Below, piece by piece: positions 1-5,585 of a DNA stretch of 7,529 nt. Position numbers and translations under genes: made by a program. Within the stretch, counting starts at the first letter, position 1, and the number at the start of each line of letters is the position of its first letter. Below the pieces are notes generated by a model. It had not been told where the DNA came from, ran no database searches, and was given only the letters and a program-made list of their open reading frames with translations. Origin of the DNA: Clostridiales bacterium (GTDB lineage Bacteria; Bacillota; Clostridia; Christensenellales; Aristaeellaceae); NCBI GenBank assembly GCA_012512355.1, contig JAAZEI010000292.1, forward strand, positions 1 to 7,529, read 5' to 3'.

Positions 1-357
1 ACGTTGGTCTACGCCTTCATAATGGCCGCACAAAAGAAGCAAACTATTTTCTTTGCTTAGCTGAGCAGCTATGTTTTGCGTCAAAGTAACACCCCGAGGG
101 CTAAGCAAAATACGCTTTCCATGATATGGTTCAGGTGTGATGCTGCGAATTGCATCTGCAATAGGCTGCACCATCATCAGCATCCCTGCGCCGCCGCCGT
201 ATGGATAATCATCGGTGTTTTTATGCTTGCTTTTAGAAAACGACCGTATATCATGAATGTTAACTTGGAGAAAACCAGACTCTCGAGCACGTCCAATCAT
301 GCTTTTCTCAAGTGGAATAAACATGTCAGGGAAAATTGTCAATACATCAATCTTCAA
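1..357 (-). CDS. trmD: tRNA (guanine-N1-)-methyltransferase TrmD, N-terminal part (cut by window edge)
   Basis: TrmD transfers a methyl group from S-adenosylmethionine to N1 of G37 in tRNAs read by CNN and CGG-type codons, which prevents +1 frameshifting. Only the first 119 residues are present; the reading frame is intact and leaves the window at position 1. The visible protein opens with MKIDVLTIFPDMF, followed by IGRARESGFLQVNIHDIR, a glycine-rich DDYPYGGGAGM stretch (about 56-66), the SPRG segment (about 94-97) of the trefoil-knot SPOUT fold, and the CGHYEGVDQR motif at the very edge. These are diagnostic for TrmD. The start is a TTG at 357, which lies inside the last codons of rimM and overlaps them by 11 bases. 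It is chosen because GAGGT sits 8 bases upstream and the product begins exactly where the family does. The missing C-terminal half would lie to the left, probably followed by rplS, as in related operons (inference). Confidence 0.96.
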   Translation of the reverse strand, partial: MKIDVLTIFPDMFIPLEKSMIGRARESGFLQVNIHDIRSFSKSKHKNTDDYPYGGGAGMLMMVQPIADAIRSITPEPYHGKRILLSPRGVTLTQNIAAQLSKENSLLLLCGHYEGVDQR

Positions 358-880
358 TAACCGCGACCTCATCGAGTATGGATTCATTGATGAATATCTG
401 TTTCTTGCCTATATCAATAAGCGGTATAACTTTTTTAAGGGCGGGGAGCATCATGGTTTTATCATTTGTTAGTTTAATAATGTAAACATCATTGGCGCCG
501 GGCTGTAAGATGTCAATTAATTTCCCCAGTTCGCTTCCTTTTGAATCCAAAACTTGGCAACCTATCAGGTCAACAATAAAATTCTGATTATCATCCAATT
601 CTATAGCGTCTTCTCTTTTAACATATAGCAAAAGCCCGCGTAGGTTTTCAGCTTCATCACGGGTACTTGCTTCGTTGAGTCTAGCATAAACGAATCCCTC
701 GCGAACAGAGACCTCTTCGATTTGTATTGGTTTTTGCTCATTTTCTTCATGCGTACTACCCATCAGGTTATCAAGGTCAATGAATCTTTCAGGGTCGTCT
801 GTAATAGGCTTTATCTTAACCAGTCCTTTAATACCCTGTGGTTTGACAACTATTCCTACTAATATATATTCTGATAACAT
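347..880 (-). CDS. rimM: Ribosome maturation factor RimM
   Basis: RimM (177 aa) helps assemble the 3' (head) domain of the 30S subunit and binds ribosomal protein S19. The N-terminal RimM domain (about 1-90) carries VGIVVKPQGIKGLVKIKP, the family's opening motif. The C-terminal PRC-barrel domain (about 100-172) carries DLIGCQVLDSKGSELGKL, GANDVYII and the MLPALKKVIPLIDI segment. The length is usual for the family. ATG at 880 has GAGG 6 bases upstream. The gene follows khpA after a 42-base gap that holds a GC-rich hairpin, and its last codons overlap the trmD start. The rpsP-khpA-rimM-trmD order is the standard one in Bacillota, which supports the call. Confidence 0.96.
   Translation of the reverse strand: MLSEYILVGIVVKPQGIKGLVKIKPITDDPERFIDLDNLMGSTHEENEQKPIQIEEVSVREGFVYARLNEASTRDEAENLRGLLLYVKREDAIELDDNQNFIVDLIGCQVLDSKGSELGKLIDILQPGANDVYIIKLTNDKTMMLPALKKVIPLIDIGKKQIFINESILDEVAVIED
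366..370 (-). promoter_or_regulatory. Ribosome binding site that decides the trmD TTG start
   Basis: GAGGT on the minus strand lies 8 bases before the TTG at 357, inside the coding sequence of rimM. No ATG in this frame gives a family-like N-terminus. trmD translation is therefore probably coupled to the end of rimM translation. Confidence 0.7.
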
Positions 881-895
881 AAACTTCCTCTTTAT

Positions 896-919
896 AAAAG
901 CGCCGCATTCTGCGGCGCT
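896..919 (-). terminator. Hairpin with short U tract between khpA and rimM (possible leaky terminator)
   Basis: On the minus strand a perfect 9-bp stem AGCGCCGCA / TGCGGCGCT closes a GAA triloop (899-919). It is followed by TTT and then ATAAAG. The stem begins 3 bases after the khpA stop codon. Its right arm ends only 8 bases before the GAGG of the rimM ribosome binding site. The stem is GC-rich, but the U tract is short: four residues counting the last base of the stem. It is therefore more likely a partial terminator, an RNA-processing or 3'-end stabilising element, or a damper on rimM translation than a complete stop. rimM and trmD have no other obvious promoter, so some readthrough is expected. 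Confidence 0.5.
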
Positions 920-922
920 CTT

Positions 923-1150
923 TTATTGAATTTCGACAAATACCGGCTTGCCGCCCTTTTCCGTAGCAGCTTTCACAAGACTGCGGATAGCTTTTGCAAT
1001 GCGACCTTGTTTACCAATAATCCGGCCCATATCATCGGGTGCGACATTCAACTCAAGAATAATAGCTTCAGGACCTTCGGTCTGTGTTATTTGAACTTCC
1101 TCAGGATGTTCAACCAGTGACTTGGCCAAGAAAAGGACCAATTCTTTCAT
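923..1150 (-). CDS. khpA: KH-domain RNA-binding protein KhpA
   Basis: This small (75 aa) single KH-domain protein is of the KhpA/YlqC type. In several Bacillota KhpA pairs with KhpB (Jag/EloR) to bind RNA and affect cell elongation and division. The GxxG loop reads IIGKQGR (GKQG at 46-49), preceded by the conserved VAPDDMGR segment, and the protein ends soon after with KPVFVEI, which is typical. The ATG at 1150 is chosen over an in-frame GTG at 1165, because AAGGAG lies 6 bases before the ATG and the extra five codons would be made of that same ribosome binding site. The gene sits 23 bases after rpsP and upstream of rimM, the usual place for this family. Confidence 0.93.
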   Translation of the reverse strand: MKELVLFLAKSLVEHPEEVQITQTEGPEAIILELNVAPDDMGRIIGKQGRIAKAIRSLVKAATEKGGKPVFVEIQ

Positions 1151-1156
1151 TCGGTT

Positions 1157-1162
1157 CTCCTT
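1157..1162 (-). promoter_or_regulatory. Ribosome binding site that decides the khpA start
   Basis: AAGGAG on the minus strand is placed 6 bases before ATG 1150. It rules out the longer GTG-initiated form, whose first codons would encode the ribosome binding site itself. Confidence 0.8.
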
Positions 1163-1173
1163 CACTTGATGGT

Positions 1174-1422
1174 TCAGCCTTCAGTAGGGCGAGCCTTTTT
1201 CAACAAAATACGAACAGTATCTGTAGGCTGTGCACCCTTTTTAATCCATGCATCAGCTTTTTCTGTATCGATTCTGATGTTGGCGGGGCTCACCATCGGA
1301 TCATATATGCCGATCTCCTCAATAAAACGGCCATCTCTGGATGAGCGTTCATCAGTCACAACAACACGATAGAAAGGTTTCTTTTTCATTCCCATTCTTT
1401 TAAGACGGATCTTTACTGCCAT
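1174..1422 (-). CDS. rpsP: 30S ribosomal protein S16
   Basis: S16 (82 aa) is an early-binding 30S protein that stabilises the 5' domain of 16S rRNA. The sequence begins [20 protein letters not shown] and continues with [22 protein letters not shown], both hallmarks of S16. The length is normal for Bacillota and no part is missing. ATG at 1422 has GGAGG 7 bases upstream. The gene follows ffh after a 55-base gap that contains an AT-rich palindrome, and precedes khpA by 23 bases. The position between ffh and khpA-rimM-trmD is the conserved arrangement. Confidence 0.98.
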   Translation of the reverse strand: MAVKIRLKRMGMKKKPFYRVVVTDERSSRDGRFIEEIGIYDPMVSPANIRIDTEKADAWIKKGAQPTDTVRILLKKARPTEG

Positions 1423-1453
1423 ACTAATTCCTCCAAAATTTGTTATATCTGAA

Positions 1454-1471
1454 AATCATATTGATATGATT
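1454..1471. repeat. AT-rich palindrome in the ffh-rpsP gap
   Basis: Eight-base arms AATCATAT and ATATGATT flank a central TG, an almost perfect 18-base dyad in a 55-base intergenic gap. In RNA it could form only a weak A-U hairpin with a 4-base loop, followed by TTC rather than a run of U, so it is not a standard terminator. It could be a protein-binding dyad or an RNA-processing site upstream of rpsP. The function is not established. Confidence 0.4.
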
Positions 1472-1477
1472 ATGCAG

Positions 1478-2809
1478 TTAGTTAAAAGGGGGCATCTGCA
1501 TTTTGCGTTTGAGACCACGCTTGTTTCCCATCATCTGTTTCATCATTTTACGCATTTGATCAAATTGACGCATCAGCTGATTTACGTCTTGAACAGAAAC
1601 GCCCGCTCCGCTTGCAATCCTTTTTCGTCTGCTGGCATTAAGAACATCCGGTCGGCGGCGTTCTTTCATGGTCATACTGCGTATGATAGCTTCCGGTTTT
1701 TTCATCGCGTCATCTGAAATCTCAACATCCTTCATTTTGCTGCCAATACCCGGCAGCATGCCCAATACATTTTGCAGCGGCCCCATTCTTTTTAGCTGCT
1801 GCATCTGATCTAAAAAATCATCAAGTGTTAGGTCTTGAGGACCTTTACTCTGAAACTCCTTGGCCTCCTCGTCAAGCTGCATGGCTTCAGTTGCTTTTTC
1901 TATTAAAGTCAGCACATCACCCATACCGAGGATTCGCGACGCCATACGCTCAGGATGAAACGCTTCGATAGCATCCATCTTTTCACCGGTCCCAGCGAAT
2001 TTTATGGGTTTTCCTGTAACAGCACGAACACTCAGCGCTGCGCCTCCGCGTGTATCACCATCGAGTTTTGTAATGATAACACCATCAATGCCCAGCCTAT
2101 CATTAAAAGCAGAAGCGACATTAACTGCATCCTGGCCTGTCATCGCATCCACAACTAATAAGATTTCCTGCGGTCTTACGGCTGCTTTTATGTTGTCAAG
2201 CTCTCCCATCAAATTTTCATCAATATGCAGTCGTCCGGCGGTATCAAGTATCAGAACATCATTTCCATAATATCTTGCGTGTTCTACAGCCTCCTTGGAT
2301 GTTATGACCGGGTCTTGTGTGCCTCGCTCAAAAACCGGAACCTTGACTTTGTCACCAACAACTTGCAATTGTTTGATGGCAGCAGGACGATATATGTCGC
2401 AGGCTGCAAGCAGAGGTTTTTTCCCCTGTTTAAGCAGGTAACCCGCCAACTTTCCCGCCATGGTCGTCTTACCGGAACCTTGTAGACCACAAAGCATATA
2501 AATGGTAGGCACAGAAGAAGACCATGTTAAACGGGCATTTGTCCCCCCCATTAGAGCACTTAACTCTTCATTGACTATTTTTACTACTTGCTGTCCTGCA
2601 TTAAGTGCTGAAAGAATCTCAGTGCCGACACATCGTTCTGTTACTTTTTTAATAAAATCTTTTACGACGACATAGTTGACATCTGCTTCCAAAAGAGCCA
2701 TGCGAACTTCTCGCATCGCGTCTTTTACATTCTGTTCATTAAGCTTTCCTTTGCCGGTCAGCTTTTTAAATGCTCGCTGCAGCTTATCAGATAAGCCTTC
2801 AAACGCCAT
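1478..2809 (-). CDS. ffh: Signal recognition particle GTPase Ffh (SRP54)
   Basis: Ffh (443 aa) binds the SRP RNA and the signal sequences of nascent membrane and secreted proteins, and delivers ribosomes to FtsY at the membrane in a GTP-dependent way. The four-helix N domain (about 1-85) is followed by the G domain with GLQGSGKTT (108-116), DIYRPAA (138-144), DTAGR (189-193), TKLDGDTRGG (247-256) and FAGTGE (271-276). The M domain (from about 300) has LKRMGPLQNVLGMLPG and the SRP-RNA-binding helix RRKRIASGAG (394-403), and ends in a methionine-rich tail. All catalytic motifs are intact and the length is typical. The start is ATG 2809, giving MAFEGLSDKL as in other Ffh proteins; an in-frame TTG two codons upstream is less well spaced from the ribosome binding site. 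It begins 2 bases after the ylxM stop, so the two are probably translationally coupled. Confidence 0.98.
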   Translation of the reverse strand: MAFEGLSDKLQRAFKKLTGKGKLNEQNVKDAMREVRMALLEADVNYVVVKDFIKKVTERCVGTEILSALNAGQQVVKIVNEELSALMGGTNARLTWSSSVPTIYMLCGLQGSGKTTMAGKLAGYLLKQGKKPLLAACDIYRPAAIKQLQVVGDKVKVPVFERGTQDPVITSKEAVEHARYYGNDVLILDTAGRLHIDENLMGELDNIKAAVRPQEILLVVDAMTGQDAVNVASAFNDRLGIDGVIITKLDGDTRGGAALSVRAVTGKPIKFAGTGEKMDAIEAFHPERMASRILGMGDVLTLIEKATEAMQLDEEAKEFQSKGPQDLTLDDFLDQMQQLKRMGPLQNVLGMLPGIGSKMKDVEISDDAMKKPEAIIRSMTMKERRRPDVLNASRRKRIASGAGVSVQDVNQLMRQFDQMRKMMKQMMGNKRGLKRKMQMPPFN

Positions 2810-2811
2810 AC

Positions 2812-3186
2812 TCAATTATCCTCCTCATTCAAATAGTCATCAAGCTGCCTGGCAGCTAATTTTAGGTTATCCTTTATATTGATTCCCTGAAGGCTTAGGT
2901 CGATGAGTTCTCGGCAAACGCGCATGGTATTTCTTTGCTTATCAAATCTATCAATTAAACCTAGCATGCTCTCCAGCTCATCAAGCCTTCCGAAGGCTCT
3001 GTTAAGTGTATCATTTACACACTGGCGTGTTACTCCCAACTGTTTAGCCACTTCAGCTAGTGACAAATCTTCATCGCAGTAAAGATGAAGCATAGAAACT
3101 TGACGCTTGGTCAGCAATGCCCCATAAAATGCAGATAAAAGACCATAGTCTACTTTTCTTTCCAGTCGGTTTTGTTTAATCGACAT
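2812..3186 (-). CDS. ylxM: YlxM family HTH protein, SRP-associated
   Basis: This is a small (124 aa) member of the YlxM/p13 (UPF0122) family, whose helix-turn-helix resembles region 4 of sigma factors. In streptococci YlxM is known to associate with SRP components and to modulate their activity. DNA binding has been suggested from the fold, but I know of no defined target. Residues about 14-64 match the family: YGLLSAFYGALLTKRQ, then LSLAEVAKQLGVTRQCVNDT, the HTH itself. The C-terminal third is predicted helical and charged (LDDYLNEEDN at the end) and slightly longer than in Bacillus. ATG 3186 is chosen because AGGAGG lies 4 bases upstream; an in-frame ATG at 3207 would place that ribosome binding site and an operator-like repeat inside the coding region. 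It is the first gene of its operon, directly upstream of ffh. Confidence 0.92.
   Translation of the reverse strand: MSIKQNRLERKVDYGLLSAFYGALLTKRQVSMLHLYCDEDLSLAEVAKQLGVTRQCVNDTLNRAFGRLDELESMLGLIDRFDKQRNTMRVCRELIDLSLQGINIKDNLKLAARQLDDYLNEEDN
2820..2825 (-). promoter_or_regulatory. Ribosome binding site of ffh inside the end of ylxM
   Basis: AGGAGG on the minus strand lies within the Glu-Glu codons near the ylxM C-terminus. It is 10 bases before ATG 2809 but only 4 before the alternative TTG at 2815. Together with the family N-terminus this favours the ATG. Confidence 0.65.
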
Positions 3187-3195
3187 ACAGCCTCC

Positions 3196-3217
3196 TGTCA
3201 AGCACATTCCCTTGACA
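3196..3217. promoter_or_regulatory. Operator-like inverted repeat, downstream copy (about +1 of ylxM)
   Basis: TGTCAAG (3196-3202), eight bases, then CTTGACA (3211-3217) form a perfect 7-bp dyad. The left part touches the ylxM ribosome binding site, and the right part is at the expected transcription start. The copy at 3245-3265 matches it at 20 of 21 positions, including the non-palindromic spacer. In the mRNA it could also fold as a hairpin just before AGGAGG. Confidence 0.65.
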
Positions 3218-3222
3218 TAGGT

Positions 3223-3250
3223 AGTATATACTCAAAACATAAGTTGTCAA
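3223..3250 (-). promoter_or_regulatory. Sigma-A type promoter of the ylxM-ffh operon
   Basis: On the minus strand there is a perfect -35 box TTGACA (3250-3245), a 16-base spacer, and TATACT (3228-3223), one mismatch from the consensus -10. Transcription should start near 3216-3218, giving a leader of about 30 bases before ylxM. No other promoter of this quality lies upstream of a gene in the window, so it probably serves ylxM, ffh and the ribosomal genes that follow. Confidence 0.8.
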
Positions 3251-3266
3251 GCACATTCACTTGACG
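3245..3266. promoter_or_regulatory. Operator-like inverted repeat, upstream copy (covers the -35 box)
   Basis: TGTCAAG (3245-3251), eight bases, then CTTGACG (3260-3266) give a dyad with a 6-bp perfect core. Its TGTCAA arm, read on the minus strand, is the TTGACA -35 element itself. The dyad therefore extends upstream from the -35 box, and a bound protein would compete with RNA polymerase. The centre-to-centre distance to the other copy is 49 bases, roughly 4.7 helical turns. Confidence 0.65.
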
Positions 3267-3270
3267 AATT

Positions 3271-4419
3271 TTACAATTGGATTAATTCACTGTTTTGAAC
3301 CGCTTGATTGATTAGATCCTCGATATTGTCGATAAAAAGTTCTGCTTCCTCTACCGCTTCAATTTTTGGCTGAGTTTGAGGATGCTTAGGAGTAAAAACA
3401 GTGCAGCAGTCTTCGTAAGGAAGACTGGATGTTGCAAAAGTTCCTATGTTTTTAGCATAGGATATGATATCAATCTTATCAAAACCGATAACGGGACGAA
3501 AAACTGGTAGGGTCACGACTGCATCCGTGCAAGCTAAGGATCTCATGGTTTGGCTGGCAACTTGTCCGATAGACTCGCCTGTAATGAGAGCCTGTGACTT
3601 TTCATCTTTAGCAATAATCTCTGCGATTTTCATCATAAACCGACGCATAATTAAAGTTGTATAATCTGCAGGACATTTCTCATGAATACTCATTTGTATT
3701 TCTGTAAAGGGAACAAGGAACAAACGTAATTCTCCGCAATAAGCCGCCAAAAGCTGAGCTAATTTAAGCACTTTTTGTTTAGCGCGTTCACCGGTATAAG
3801 GAAATGAGTAAAAGTGTACAGCACTTAAGGCAACGCCTCTTTTGGCTATCATATATCCGGCGACAGGGCTGTCGATACCGCCTGACAACAGTAAGGTTGC
3901 TTTTCCATTGCTGCCAATTGGCATCCCACCAGGCCCAGCAAAGACATTGATATATAAATAAGCTTTGTCTCTTATTTCAATGTTAAGCTTATGCTCCGGG
4001 TTTTTAACATCAACATGTAAATCTTTATTGCGCTTTAAAACATATTCACCGATTGCTGCACATATTTGAGGAGAATCCAGTTCATAACGTTTGTCTGCTC
4101 TTCTTGCAAATACTTTGAAGCCTCCGCTTAAACCGCTCATAAGCTGGAATGCCTGCTCACAAACAGCAGCGAAGTCTTCTTTATCCATCTCAATGGCCGG
4201 GCATATCGAGTGTACGCCAAACACTCTTTGCACAGCATGAAGACAAGCCGCACTGTCCTTCATATCACGAATATATATCCGACTATCATGCAAAGTCACT
4301 TTAGAAGTTAAATTATTTAATGCGCTTTTTATCCGAGCGAGTAATAAATTTTGAAAATATGGACGATTTAACCCCTTTAAATATATTTCTCCATAACGAA
4401 CCATCAATAATTCTTGCAT
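3271..4419 (-). CDS. thiI: tRNA 4-thiouridine synthase ThiI
   Basis: ThiI (382 aa) adenylates U8 of tRNA and inserts sulfur to make 4-thiouridine; in some bacteria it also supports thiazole synthesis. The ferredoxin-like N-terminal region opens with VRYGEIYLKGLNRPYF. A THUMP domain follows (about 58-160), then the PP-loop pyrophosphatase domain with LLLSGGIDSPVAGYM (SGGIDS at 179-184) and ITGESIGQVASQT (279-291). EDCCTVFTPKHP (336-347) contains the conserved catalytic cysteine region. There is no C-terminal rhodanese domain, as is usual in Bacillota, where a dedicated cysteine desulfurase supplies sulfur directly; such a gene lies immediately upstream. ATG 4419 has only a weak purine-rich ribosome binding site (AAAGAGAAA), and the gap from the desulfurase is 11 bases, so coupling is likely. 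Confidence 0.96.
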   Translation of the reverse strand: MQELLMVRYGEIYLKGLNRPYFQNLLLARIKSALNNLTSKVTLHDSRIYIRDMKDSAACLHAVQRVFGVHSICPAIEMDKEDFAAVCEQAFQLMSGLSGGFKVFARRADKRYELDSPQICAAIGEYVLKRNKDLHVDVKNPEHKLNIEIRDKAYLYINVFAGPGGMPIGSNGKATLLLSGGIDSPVAGYMIAKRGVALSAVHFYSFPYTGERAKQKVLKLAQLLAAYCGELRLFLVPFTEIQMSIHEKCPADYTTLIMRRFMMKIAEIIAKDEKSQALITGESIGQVASQTMRSLACTDAVVTLPVFRPVIGFDKIDIISYAKNIGTFATSSLPYEDCCTVFTPKHPQTQPKIEAVEEAELFIDNIEDLINQAVQNSELIQL

Positions 4420-4430
4420 TATTTCTCTTT

Positions 4431-5573
4431 CTATCTTCTTACAAAAGGTTTAAATTTTTTATAAATATCCGCGATGCATTCTACAGCATAGTCAATCTGC
4501 ATCTCAGTAATATTAGGATTTAAACTCAATCTGATAGCGGAATCAATGATGTTTTGGTTTGTTTTCATCGCTTTTAAAACATGGCTTGACTGCCTCTTTT
4601 TTGAGGAACACGCCGAGCCATTGCCAACATAGACATTAACCGCAGCCAAAGCATTGAGCATCGTCTCTGATCTTACAGGAGGAAGTGAAATATTTAAAAT
4701 GTGATCAGCTGAGGTTATTGCTTCAGGATCGGAACCATTAATAATCAATTCGGGTATTTTGATCAGCAAATGACGATATAGTCGTAATTTCATATTGCGC
4801 ATGTTATTGATCCGAGGATAAATTTCTATTGCACGATTCATGCCTGCAATTCCGGATGTGTTTTGAGTTCCTGAACGAATTCCATTTTCCTGGCCACCGC
4901 CACGAATCAGCGCAGACATAGTCACCCTGTCAGATATCCATAAAGCTCCTATGCCTTTGGGTCCATGAAATTTGTGAGCTGATAATGCGTAACTGTCTAT
5001 CCCTAAATCAAAGGCATTGCAATCATGTCTTAAAAAACCCTGAACACCATCTACGTGTAAATGGGCATCGGGACATATGGCATCTCTGAGTTTAGATATT
5101 TGTGAAATCGGCGATACCGCGCCCGTTTCATTATTGATTTGCATGATACTAATCAGCTGCGTATTCTCGGTTAATAATTTCTCATATTTAATCATATCAA
5201 TTTGTCCATCACGCTTTAAGGGAATCGATTCTACATCATAGCCAGATTCACTCAAATATTTGCAGCTTTCCAGAACAGCTGCATGTTCTCCTGCAGAATG
5301 TAATATTCGACCATGCTGGTGATTATTCTTAACAGTGCCTAGTATCGCCAAATTATCAGCCTCTGTACCGCTGGAAGTAAAAATAACCTGGCCGGGCGAA
5401 TTTAATATCCTCTGGATATTCCTGCGACATTCAGCCATCATTTGATCAACTTCTACAGCAGGAGGATAAAGTGCAGAAGGGTTGAAATAATGATTTGACA
5501 TAGATAAGCTCATGGTTTGAATCACTTGATCATCCGGACGTGTTGTTGCGCTGTTATCCAGGTAAACCTTCAA
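4431..5573 (-). CDS. nifZ: Cysteine desulfurase, NifZ-like partner of ThiI
   Basis: This PLP-dependent enzyme (380 aa) converts cysteine to alanine and carries the released sulfur as a persulfide. YLDNSATTRP opens the class V aminotransferase fold. Other landmarks are TSSGTEADNLAI (67-78), QINNETGAVSP (145-155), HVDGVQGF (173-180), the PLP lysine in SAHKFHGPKG (K201), RSGTQN (233-238) and the sulfur-accepting cysteine in GNGSACSS (C322). RSGTQN has Gln where many relatives have Glu. Its position directly before thiI matches the Bacillus subtilis nifZ-thiI pair, where NifZ feeds ThiI for 4-thiouridine. I therefore prefer nifZ to iscS or sufS; no iscU or suf gene is nearby. The start is TTG at 5573 with GAGG 8 bases upstream, and MKVYLDN is the normal family start. 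Confidence 0.93.
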   Translation of the reverse strand: MKVYLDNSATTRPDDQVIQTMSLSMSNHYFNPSALYPPAVEVDQMMAECRRNIQRILNSPGQVIFTSSGTEADNLAILGTVKNNHQHGRILHSAGEHAAVLESCKYLSESGYDVESIPLKRDGQIDMIKYEKLLTENTQLISIMQINNETGAVSPISQISKLRDAICPDAHLHVDGVQGFLRHDCNAFDLGIDSYALSAHKFHGPKGIGALWISDRVTMSALIRGGGQENGIRSGTQNTSGIAGMNRAIEIYPRINNMRNMKLRLYRHLLIKIPELIINGSDPEAITSADHILNISLPPVRSETMLNALAAVNVYVGNGSACSSKKRQSSHVLKAMKTNQNIIDSAIRLSLNPNITEMQIDYAVECIADIYKKFKPFVRR

Positions 5574-5576
5574 ATA

Positions 5577-5585
5577 CCCTTCCTC
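5577..5585 (-). promoter_or_regulatory. Ribosome binding site supporting the nifZ TTG start
   Basis: GAGGAAGGG on the minus strand overlaps the TGA stop of the preceding membrane-protein gene and precedes the TTG at 5573 (8 bases from GAGG). This justifies the non-ATG start and suggests translational coupling. Confidence 0.7.

Noticed and set aside
76..360. Plus-strand open frames across the window, for example 76-360, 1084-1344, 2004-2270 and 5765-6136
   Set aside because: They lie antisense to clearly conserved genes (trmD, khpA/rpsP, ffh, the two-TM gene), have no family-like sequence, and mirror the codon structure of the real genes.
1151..1165. Longer khpA starting at GTG 1165
   Set aside because: The added codons are the ribosome binding site of the ATG at 1150, and relatives start at MKELV.
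1423..1477. A separate promoter for rpsP using TATAAC in the ffh-rpsP gap
   Set aside because: The hexamer 17 bases upstream matches only about half of the -35 consensus, so the promoter is not supported over readthrough from ylxM.
2302..2490. Minus-strand 62-codon frame inside ffh, and a similar 73-codon frame at 6338-6559 inside the DUF212 gene
   Set aside because: Both are out-of-frame shadows of intact conserved coding regions and their translations resemble no known family.
3196..3266. Two 21-base repeats separated by 28 bases, resembling a minimal CRISPR unit
   Set aside because: There are only two copies, the interval contains a near-consensus promoter, no cas gene is present, and the placement around -35 and +1 is explained better as operators.
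3245..3266. Inverted repeat as a thiI transcription terminator
   Set aside because: The stem is only 6 bp, not GC-rich, and is followed by ACTTATG rather than a run of T on the minus strand.
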